A DNA stretch of 14,731 bases from CAZFJG01 sp964410915 (GTDB taxonomy: Bacteria > Synergistota > Synergistia > Synergistales > JAFGMB01), in assembly GCA_964410915.1 (NCBI GenBank), contig CAYPIU010000042.1, forward strand, positions 1 through 14,731. Direction: 5' to 3'. Under the pieces are notes generated by a model that saw only the letters and a program-made list of their open reading frames with translations, searched no databases and was not told where the DNA came from. Position 1 is the stretch's first letter; each line of letters opens with the position of its first letter. The position numbers were made by a program, and so were the translations under genes. Below are positions 1-5,987 of this stretch, one piece after another.

Positions 1-7
1 CCAGATT

Positions 8-38
8 AAAAAAGGGCCGGTTTTACCGGTCCTTTTTT
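8..38 (-). terminator. Rho-independent terminator of the signalling operon
   Basis: The arms at 25-38 and 8-21 pair around a three-base loop (one G-T wobble), giving a GC-rich stem (ACCGG/CCGGT core) flanked by A6 and T6. Read on the minus strand it starts seven bases after the last stop codon of the ABC-class ATPase remnant and ends in a T6 tract, the classic intrinsic terminator form. The symmetric A/T tracts mean it could also end a plus-strand transcript entering from the left. Confidence 0.85.
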
Positions 39-44
39 ATGAAA

Positions 45-574
45 TCAGATACCTCGCTGTTTGACCTTCAAGGTCCTGAGCCTTTTTATGGCTGCCGCGA
101 CCTCAAAAGTACAAGGCCTTGCGTGATCTCCGACAGGCCTTTTGCCAAAGGGGGATATTTCATCCAGGCCATGAGAATCAATTATCTCTTCCAGTATTTG
201 AACAATTTCCGCAATAGTTGCATTTCCATCGATGATCCCCTTTTTACAGCATAATGGATCATGTCCCCTATAACCCTTGTCTGACTGTTATCCACTATCT
301 GCTCCACTGAATACAGCCTGATATTTTCATGGCCGAACTGGATTTTTTCATTTCCCTGGCCTTTATCTTCACCTTTTGCCCCTTCCGGGGGTCCGGACTC
401 TCCGCTCCGGTGCATCCTTACGGAAACCATTGACGGGGAAGCAAAGGGATCACCCTGGACATAGTGGAAGATAAGATCAAACTCACCAAAATGGAAGGTT
501 TTTCCCTGAAGGTCCTTATATGCTTTGTAGCCTTTACCGTCTATCCTGGATAATATTCCTGAGAGTTCTCTCAA
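45..574 (-). pseudogene. Remnant of predicted ABC-class ATPase (COG3044 / PF09818 type): core deleted and frameshifted
   Basis: The first ~52 codons carry the conserved N-terminus of this family (IDGKGYKAYKD, then HYVQGDPFASPS). The reading frame then passes through a low-complexity linker (~residues 53-73) straight into the family's C-terminal region (IQFGHENI, SVEQIVDNSQTR). Intact members are roughly 550 residues; about 400 residues, including the Walker A and B region, are missing here. A second lesion follows: at the A5G4 run (237-245) the frame shifts, so the open frame stops at 182, while the other frame continues the expected C-terminus (ILEEIIDSHGLDEISPFG ... EVAAAIKRLRTL) to a TGA at 45-47. 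The apparent start is TTG at 574, with AAGGAG 12 bases upstream. It lies 114 bp downstream of the kinase gene and just before the terminator. The N- and C-terminal assignments rest on recalled family motifs. The deletion looks real in this sequence, but a misassembly cannot be excluded; the one-base shift could be a homopolymer error. Confidence 0.75.
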
Positions 575-688
575 AACCTGACATCTCTCCTTTCATGGAA
601 CATTGATGCCTTTCGAAAAGAGGATAATCATATAAATGCATTTTGAAAAAATTTTCAGGAATAAAAAACCGTAAACAGAAAGAATGGA

Positions 689-3600
689 TCAGGAGAAGTT
701 TTCTATCATTTTCTGCAATTTCTCCAACTTTACCGGCTTTGAGATGAAATCATCCATACCTGCATCAAGACACCTCTTTTTATCTCCACTCATTGCATAT
801 GCTGTCATGGCTATGATGGGAACTTTAAGATCATAATTTCCTTCCTTTAACCTGATCTGTCTTGTGGACTCTATACCGTCCATTTCCGGCATTTGAACAT
901 CCATCAATATAATGTCATAAATTCCCGGTTCAAATTTTTCAAGCGCTTCCCTGCCATTCAAGGCTGTATCGAACTCACAGCCCAATCGTTTGAACATGGC
1001 TATCCCCAGTTTCTGATTCATTTCATTGTCCTCTACCAGCATTATTCTAACTTTATTCTTCCCGGGATGAGATCCAATAGATTCCCTGATGTAATCCCTG
1101 TCTTCTTTTATCTTATTTTTTGATGTCTCTTTTCCGAAAGCTTTAGCAACAGAATTTAAAAAGGCTACTTCCCGTAAAGGTTTAAACAGACATGCTGAAA
1201 CCTTGATATCCCTTCTAAGCTCCTGGATCTCACTGATAGAAGAAGGATTAATTATCATGATAACAGGCGGGCCCCCTCCGGGTATATGTGAAAGCTCGGA
1301 AGCAAGGGATATCCCGCTCTGATCTGGAAGTACCTCGTCAATTACTATCAGATGATATGGAATTCCCATTACTCCCATCTGCATTTCCTTGATCATTTCT
1401 TCTCCACTTTCAACAAATCTGCATGAGGCTCCCCATCTTCCGAGAATATTAGTTATGCGTTCCCTGATCTCCACTGAACCCACTGCAAGTAGTATTTTCT
1501 TACCTTCTATGTAACCTACGCCTTCAGGCTGCTCAAGAAAGACGGCCATTTCAAAAAATGCAGTAAAGGTGAAAATACTTCCCTTACCTGGCTGGCTGTC
1601 TACCTTGATCTTTCCGCCCATCATTTCTACAAGCAACTTCGATATGGCAAGACCAAGACCTGTACCTTTATATTTCTTTGTCATTGAGGAATCACCCTGC
1701 CAGAAACTGTCAAAAAGGTGTGACTTGTTCTCCTCTGATATTCCTATACCCGTATCACTTACTTCGAAGATCAAACCGGTTTTTCCGTCTCTCTGTAGAC
1801 CTTTCTTTACACTTATCAAAATCCTGCCATGATCCGTGAACTTCACGGAATTGCTGGCAAGATTAAGGATAATCTGTGAAAGTCTGCGGGGGTCTCCTAT
1901 TAATGACTCCGGAACATCCTTTTCGATATTACATGATATCTCAAGACCTTTTTCATGTGCTGCTGTAGAAAGAGTTCCAACCACTCCCTCAACGACCCTT
2001 CGGACCTCAAAAGCCTCCATATCAAGATCGAGTTTCTCTGCCTCTATCTTTGACAGATCAAGAATGTCGTTGATTATGCTCATCAGAGCTTCTGCCGAAG
2101 ACTGGGCAACACTGAGGAACTCCCTCTGTTCAGGTTCAAGATCTGTGTCCATAACAAGCCTCGTCATACCCATTATTGCATTCATTGGAGTTCTTATTTC
2201 ATGGCTCATATTGGCAAGAAAAGATGTTTTTGCCCTGTTTGCAGCTTCTGCATCCTCCCTCGCCAGATCAAGCTGTTTTTCCTTTTCACGTTGTTCAGTA
2301 ATATCCAGAACAAGTCCAACTATTCCACCGGGCTGGCCTGAACTTTCATAAAAAACTGCCCTGTTTATCAAAAGATTCCTGTAACCACCTTCATGAGCAG
2401 CTAATATTTCGAGGGTACCATTTTCATTGCTCTTTAGAAATTTACTATCGCTGTCACGCATCTTTTCCGGCAAAGATGTCGGGAAGATCCTGTATAGATC
2501 CACACCTTTAAGATCTTCACCTTCTTTCTCGCATAAAGTGGCAAAATTATTGTTATGCTGAACTATCAGACCATTAAGATCTATAAAATAAACAGCATTT
2601 GGCAATTTTTCCAGAAGGTTCTCGAAAAAAAGCACCTGATATTCCAGCGCCTGCTCTATTTTTTTACGCTCTGAAACCTCATTTTCCAACTGGATATTTT
2701 TCTCCTTGATCTCCTCTTCTTTTTTTGCCAGATCATCAAACCTTGAATACACGGCAGTTTTATATATTGACTGCTTAACAAAGAGGAACACCCCTGCGAG
2801 AATAACACTAAAGGCAAAAGATAGCGTTAACGCAAAAACAACAGGAGATACTGAACCTGATATTTCTTTTACTTTGTGAACTGAAACAACATAAAGCGGC
2901 ATTTCCGGGATGGAAGTCTTGAAATATATGGGCTCTGCACTTTTTAAAAAAAGATCCTTTCTTGAAGAGAGCATTACAGATCTGTCTTCCTCAAAAGAAC
3001 TATCCCGGGTTTCTATAGAATCAAGGATCTCCGGTTCAATAGTATTTTCGGGGACACTGGAAAAGATGACTTTACTTTCCCCGTCCATTATAAAAAGATC
3101 CTTTGTTTTGTACCTTTCCGATATTCCGGCAATTACATTCTGGACTTCATCAAGGGTAACTCCTCCCATCACATATCCGACTGTGGAATCGTTAAAATGG
3201 ACAGGGAAAGTAGCTAATAAGGAGGGACTTCCAGCAAAAGTCTGGGAAGATAATTTATTTAGCTCGGGAGAGCTTTTCTGCCTCAGGCTCAATGGGCCAA
3301 TAGAAGGACTGGGTGGAAAACTTGAGAGTAAAACAGCGCCTTCCTGATCAAATACTGCAACCCCGGAAAACTTTTTTAAGTCGATAACCGGCTCTTCGGC
3401 AGATACTATACCGAGCTTATCAAAAAGAGATCGAACGGAGGGAAATGCATCTTCTCCCGAAGATAATTTATTCTGATCTGCCAGAAAAAGTCCCAGTGAA
3501 ATTGCCTCTGAAACGGATCTTAAAGTCCTGAAACTATCTGAGAGGGTAGTTGAAATAACTGATGCGATCAACTGGTCTTCATGCTGGATCTTTTCTATAC

Positions 3601-3733
3601 GGCTATCCAGAAGATCCATTCGGGACCTGTAATTTACAAAAAGGAGAAAAAAGATCAAACAAGCAGTAAGAATTACGGACAGGAAGGTTGCTAAATGAAG
3701 ATATCTACCCTTCTCCGGTAAAAACAGTTTCAT
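689..3733 (-). CDS. Hybrid sensor histidine kinase (two TM, Cache-like sensor, PAS, HisKA, HATPase, pseudo-REC, REC)
   Basis: A 1014-residue inner-membrane hybrid kinase. TM1 is at ~16-34 and TM2 at ~297-318; between them lies a ~260-residue extracytoplasmic sensor resembling a double Cache domain. A coiled coil (~333-365) and a PAS domain (~367-480) follow. The dimerisation/phosphoacceptor box HEIRTPMNAI puts the acceptor at His511. The ATPase domain keeps its N box (NLASNSVKFTD), G1 (SDTGIGIS) and G2 (GTGLGLAI). A first receiver (~745-866) keeps Asp799 and Lys851 but lacks the acidic pair and the conserved Thr/Ser. A second receiver (~895-1012) is intact, with Glu901-Asp902, Asp945, Thr977 and Lys999. 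No HPt domain follows, unlike BarA or EvgS, so phosphotransfer probably goes to the HPt protein encoded upstream. AGGAGG sits 10 bases before the ATG. It is the third gene of the riboswitch-led operon, 45 bp after the HD-GYP gene. Its ligand cannot be told from sequence. Confidence 0.95.
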   Translation of the reverse strand: MKLFLPEKGRYLHLATFLSVILTACLIFFLLFVNYRSRMDLLDSRIEKIQHEDQLIASVISTTLSDSFRTLRSVSEAISLGLFLADQNKLSSGEDAFPSVRSLFDKLGIVSAEEPVIDLKKFSGVAVFDQEGAVLLSSFPPSPSIGPLSLRQKSSPELNKLSSQTFAGSPSLLATFPVHFNDSTVGYVMGGVTLDEVQNVIAGISERYKTKDLFIMDGESKVIFSSVPENTIEPEILDSIETRDSSFEEDRSVMLSSRKDLFLKSAEPIYFKTSIPEMPLYVVSVHKVKEISGSVSPVVFALTLSFAFSVILAGVFLFVKQSIYKTAVYSRFDDLAKKEEEIKEKNIQLENEVSERKKIEQALEYQVLFFENLLEKLPNAVYFIDLNGLIVQHNNNFATLCEKEGEDLKGVDLYRIFPTSLPEKMRDSDSKFLKSNENGTLEILAAHEGGYRNLLINRAVFYESSGQPGGIVGLVLDITEQREKEKQLDLAREDAEAANRAKTSFLANMSHEIRTPMNAIMGMTRLVMDTDLEPEQREFLSVAQSSAEALMSIINDILDLSKIEAEKLDLDMEAFEVRRVVEGVVGTLSTAAHEKGLEISCNIEKDVPESLIGDPRRLSQIILNLASNSVKFTDHGRILISVKKGLQRDGKTGLIFEVSDTGIGISEENKSHLFDSFWQGDSSMTKKYKGTGLGLAISKLLVEMMGGKIKVDSQPGKGSIFTFTAFFEMAVFLEQPEGVGYIEGKKILLAVGSVEIRERITNILGRWGASCRFVESGEEMIKEMQMGVMGIPYHLIVIDEVLPDQSGISLASELSHIPGGGPPVIMIINPSSISEIQELRRDIKVSACLFKPLREVAFLNSVAKAFGKETSKNKIKEDRDYIRESIGSHPGKNKVRIMLVEDNEMNQKLGIAMFKRLGCEFDTALNGREALEKFEPGIYDIILMDVQMPEMDGIESTRQIRLKEGNYDLKVPIIAMTAYAMSGDKKRCLDAGMDDFISKPVKLEKLQKMIENFS

Positions 3734-3778
3734 TTGAATCGATCCTCCTGAAAAATAAAAATGTCACCCGGGAAGGAA

Positions 3779-4879
3779 TCACTGCGTCTGATTGAAAATG
3801 CTCTTCTTTCCAGAATTAGCTACTTTTCCTGCAAAATCGGATGAATAAAGATCGAGTACCTCTTTCCTCAACCCCAGAAAAGCATAAACAACAACTGGAG
3901 AGAATTGGGTTCCACTGCATCTTTTGATCTCCTCGAAACCATCATTATATGCTATGGGCTGCTTGTAGGGACGTGAGGAAACAATGGCATCATAACTGTC
4001 AGCAACAGAAACGATCTGTCCTGAAAGAGGAATATTCTCCTTTGCAAGCCCCTGGGGGTATCCAGTTCCGTCCCATCTTTCATGGTGGGAAAGGCATATC
4101 TCTGCTGCCATTTTCATTACCTTATCCGAACTGTCTTTGAGGATTTCCCAGCCAAGTGTAGTATGTGTCTTCATTGTCTTCCATTCTTCATGAGTCAATC
4201 TTCCGTTCTTCAAAAGGATGGAATCAGGGATCCCGGTTTTTCCCACATCATGCAGCACTCCTGAGGAGGCTATCGTGTCCTGGTAGTCTTCAGGAAGACC
4301 AATTCTTTCAGCTATCATCCTTGAGAGCATGCCTACCCTGAGGGTATGCTCATATGTCTCTACATCTCTAAGATTGGTCAGTCTATCAAGTTTTGCGATC
4401 AGTTCTGAATGGAGTTTGCTGTTCTGATTTCTTATAAAGTCAAGAGACTTCGTATATCTGAGCATTTTCTCTTTCTGCTCTCTGCGCATTATCTCCCTGT
4501 TCTCAAAAAAACTTTTTGCCTGAAGTGCCTGATTTATCCTGCCATGAAGATCATTTGCTCTGACAGGTTTTACAAGGAAATCATCCGCTCCGGCCTTTGC
4601 CGAATTTTTCATGGATTGAGAGTCGGTCAGAGATGTCAGCATTATTACTATGGGAGGTTGTTCCAGACTTTTCAATAATCTTGTTGCTTCAATGCCATCA
4701 AGATCGGGGAGAAGGATATCCATGAGAACAATATCGATATTCTCAATTCCTCTGTCGAAATAATTACGAAATTGTTCGCCAGAGGATACAGAAATTATCT
4801 TATGCTCTAAAGGATCAAGACACTTTTCTACCCATTTCCTGATTAAAGGATCGTCGTCAACTATCATTATATTCGCCAT
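3779..4879 (-). CDS. Response regulator with HD-GYP c-di-GMP phosphodiesterase domain (RpfG-like)
   Basis: The 366-residue cytoplasmic protein pairs an N-terminal receiver (~2-118; Asp8-Asp10 acidic cluster, phosphoacceptor Asp54, Thr82, Lys104) with a linker helix and an HD-GYP domain (~170-345). The HD-GYP domain keeps the metal-binding LHD (His210-Asp211), downstream HH (265-266) and the GYP signature (273-275). Intact members hydrolyse c-di-GMP, so this is the predicted output of the relay. The start was placed at 4879 because GGAGG lies nine bases before that ATG; the in-frame ATG at 4912 has no ribosome binding site and would add 11 atypical residues before the receiver's first strand. 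The upstream spacer holds a duplicated segment and a palindrome. Lying between an HPt gene and a hybrid kinase gene, it is the obvious phosphorelay target. Activity is inferred from motifs only. Confidence 0.94.
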   Translation of the reverse strand: MANIMIVDDDPLIRKWVEKCLDPLEHKIISVSSGEQFRNYFDRGIENIDIVLMDILLPDLDGIEATRLLKSLEQPPIVIMLTSLTDSQSMKNSAKAGADDFLVKPVRANDLHGRINQALQAKSFFENREIMRREQKEKMLRYTKSLDFIRNQNSKLHSELIAKLDRLTNLRDVETYEHTLRVGMLSRMIAERIGLPEDYQDTIASSGVLHDVGKTGIPDSILLKNGRLTHEEWKTMKTHTTLGWEILKDSSDKVMKMAAEICLSHHERWDGTGYPQGLAKENIPLSGQIVSVADSYDAIVSSRPYKQPIAYNDGFEEIKRCSGTQFSPVVVYAFLGLRKEVLDLYSSDFAGKVANSGKKSIFNQTQ

Positions 4880-4900
4880 GTGACAATGCCTCCGATCTCC

Positions 4901-5051
4901 AATGAATCTCATTGATATTTAATTGTTCCATATTTATATTATATAAATCAAAAACCTTGAACCCGATGGGCTAAAGCCCATCCTACAAAAAACTAATGTA
5001 TCTCATTTTTATTTAATTATTACATAAGTATATTATAAATCAAAACCTTTA
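4901..5051. repeat. Imperfect direct duplication spanning the HPt / HD-GYP gene junction
   Basis: The segment starting at 4901 and that starting at 4995 align over about 57-60 bp with roughly 80% identity and small gaps. Shared blocks include TCTCATT, ATTTAATT, TATTATA and AAATCAAAA-CCTT. The left copy covers the upstream flank of the HD-GYP gene; the right copy runs into the last codons of the HPt gene. The period is about 94 bp, and the unique spacer carries the palindrome at 4965-4982. It looks like an old partial tandem duplication of the gene junction. No insertion sequence or coding capacity is seen. Confidence 0.6.
4965..4982. repeat. Perfect palindrome GATGGGCT-AA-AGCCCATC
   Basis: Two 8-base arms are separated by two bases and followed by CTACAAAAAA. 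Similar 'GATGGGCTnnAGCCCATC' palindromes occur as dispersed REP-like intergenic repeats in various bacteria (recalled, not searched). It sits between the HPt and HD-GYP genes, so in the mRNA it may act as a stability or partial termination hairpin. There is no T tract in the minus-strand direction. Confidence 0.55.
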
Positions 5052-5386
5052 TGGTTTTCAGCGATCATATCTTTAAGATCCCTTAGGACTTTATCCATTT
5101 CTTCTTCAAAAGAACAAAATGACTCCCTGAGACCCTGTATGTCTTCCCCACGACCAGCTTTACCCATATCCCTGAGCAGAGAAATGGAAAGAGGTGAACC
5201 TATAGCTGGCAGACTTCCCTCAATTGAATGAACAACTCTTCTGGCTTCAAGAAGATCTGAAGAATCTACGGCTTCTTTAAGATGGGACTGCTCCAGAGGA
5301 AAATGCTCAAGAAATATCGAAATGAACTCACTTGCAAGTTCCGGATCTCCTCCGCTTATTTCCTTCAGGTTTTCATTCATTATCAT
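5033..5386 (-). CDS. Stand-alone histidine phosphotransfer (HPt) protein
   Basis: A 117-residue all-helical protein with an HPt signature: RRVVHSIEGSLPAIG puts the phosphorylatable histidine at His53, in an H-x-(I/L)-(K/E)-G setting, followed by the usual Gly a few residues on. The N-terminal part (DPELASEFISIFLEHFP) matches the first helices of the family. No other domain is present. HPt proteins carry a phosphoryl group from a hybrid kinase receiver to a response regulator. The next two genes encode exactly those partners, so the three probably form one relay. ATG at 5386 has AGGAGG eight bases upstream, directly abutting a long leader hairpin and a c-di-GMP riboswitch. The conserved Lys after the His region is Glu here, a small departure. 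Confidence 0.87.
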   Translation of the reverse strand: MIMNENLKEISGGDPELASEFISIFLEHFPLEQSHLKEAVDSSDLLEARRVVHSIEGSLPAIGSPLSISLLRDMGKAGRGEDIQGLRESFCSFEEEMDKVLRDLKDMIAENHKGFDL

Positions 5387-5401
5387 CTGTTAGTCCTCCT
5401 G

Positions 5402-5444
5402 TACAAGAATGCTGCCCGATTTTTTACCGGGCAGCATTCTTGTA
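5402..5444 (-). promoter_or_regulatory. 17-bp leader hairpin abutting the ribosome binding site (putative riboswitch expression platform)
   Basis: Arms 5428-5444 and 5402-5418 are perfect complements around a nine-base loop. On the minus strand the hairpin ends one base before AGGAGG (5400-5395) of the HPt gene. There is no T tract, so it is not a normal intrinsic terminator. Its upstream arm (5437-5427, AUGCUGCCCGG) can instead pair with the riboswitch 3' core (5464-5454, CCGGGUUGCAU), with one wobble and one U-U mismatch. If that happens, the freed downstream arm UUCUU can pair with AGGAG across a GUAC loop and cover the ribosome binding site. Which state the ligand favours is inferred. Confidence 0.6.
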
Positions 5445-5445
5445 T

Positions 5446-5538
5446 CAATATATATGCAACCCGGCTGTCATGACCTTTTGGGTTTTAGACCCGCAGTTTT
5501 GCGTCTCCTTCTTTCGAAGAATTTGCCCTTATTCAAGC
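5446..5538 (-). ncRNA. c-di-GMP-I riboswitch (GEMM)
   Basis: On the minus strand the conserved pieces appear in order. AGGGCAAA is at 5529-5522. The first hairpin is UUCUU-CGAAAG-AAGGA (5521-5506), with a GAAA tetraloop closed by C-G. GACGCAAAA follows at 5505-5497. The second hairpin has stems GUC/GAC and ACC/GGU, with UAAA...CAU as a tetraloop-receptor-like internal loop (5490-5467). The 3' core is AGCCGGGUUGC (5466-5456). The match to the family (Vc2-type) is close in both sequence and architecture, and spacing is right for tetraloop-receptor docking. The G in the middle of AGGG corresponds to the guanine-contacting G of c-di-GMP aptamers rather than the A of the cGAMP-selective subclass, so c-di-GMP is the predicted ligand. 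It leads the HPt / HD-GYP / hybrid kinase operon. Confidence 0.92.
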
Positions 5539-5588
5539 TGACATTCAAGTATCAAACATTAATATTTCCAATACCACATAAAATGTAT

Positions 5589-5611
5589 CATTTACCGATG
5601 TAAAGTAAATG
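5589..5611. promoter_or_regulatory. Inverted repeat CATTTAC-N9-GTAAATG upstream of the c-di-GMP operon (operator candidate)
   Basis: Seven-base arms at 5589-5595 and 5605-5611 are separated by nine bases. The site lies about 55 bases upstream of the riboswitch, where its promoter is expected. A weak -35/-10 pair (TTTACT, 16 bases, TACATT on the minus strand) overlaps it. The same ATTTAC-N9-GTAAAT arrangement recurs at 10058-10078 upstream of the diguanylate cyclase gene. The rest of the 5541-5692 spacer shows only weak stems and no convincing terminator for the MoaD-like gene. Confidence 0.45.
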
Positions 5612-5692
5612 GGACTCAATCATGAAACCAGATGGTCCTTATTTACTATCTTTACCGGGACCCTGTACCCAGATCGATCAGTGCGAACCACT

Positions 5693-5986
5693 CTAACCTC
5701 CGGCAAGTAATGGAAGAAAAAGGACACTGTCACCATCTTTGAGCAATTTCTCTTCTCTTTTTAAAAAACGAACATCCTTACCGTTCAAGAAAAGCCTCAC
5801 TCCCGGAACAAAACTGCCATCTTCTGCCAGTAGTTCATTTGAAAATCCACCCTGGGTCTGTTCATCGAGTATTTGAAGCAGATCTTCAAGACAACTTCCG
5901 TTCTTCAGGCACATAGAGCTTTCCCTCGAGCCTATAAGCCTTTCAAAAACCATGACACTCCTGATATTTACCCTTACTCCACACAT
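5693..5986 (-). CDS. MoaD/ThiS-family small sulfur carrier protein paired with AOR
   Basis: A 97-residue ubiquitin-fold protein. It has a first strand VRVNIRSVMVFERL, a helix ~32-42, the late pattern FLNGKDVRFL...LKDGDSVLFLPLLAGG, and a C-terminal Gly-Gly, the residue pair that is adenylated and thiocarboxylated in this family. MoaD donates sulfur for the dithiolene of molybdopterin. Copies next to AOR genes are common and presumably serve the tungsten or molybdenum pterin cofactor of that enzyme. The gene starts one base after the AOR stop codon (TGATATG), so it is probably translationally coupled. An internal ATG at 5953 has AGGAG close by, but using it would lose most of the first strand, so 5986 is preferred. 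Slightly longer than typical MoaD (~80). Confidence 0.88.
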   Translation of the reverse strand: MCGVRVNIRSVMVFERLIGSRESSMCLKNGSCLEDLLQILDEQTQGGFSNELLAEDGSFVPGVRLFLNGKDVRFLKREEKLLKDGDSVLFLPLLAGG

Positions 5987-5987
5987 A

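Noticed and set aside
39..254. Plus-strand open frame of 71 codons at the left edge
   Set aside because: It is antisense to the decayed ATPase gene and begins inside the terminator; no recognisable protein motif.
575..688. Terminator between the kinase gene and the ATPase remnant
   Set aside because: The only symmetric element (TGAAAA-AA-TTTTCA, 644-657) is pure A/T with a short loop and too weak to call.
1836..3347. Long plus-strand open frames opposite the hybrid kinase gene
   Set aside because: They lie antisense to a clearly conserved 1014-codon gene, show no domain motifs and have no good ribosome sites; they are frame shadows.
5402..5444. Reading the 17-bp hairpin as an ordinary Rho-independent terminator
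   Set aside because: No T tract follows on the minus strand; the next bases are the HPt ribosome site, so a switching role fits better.
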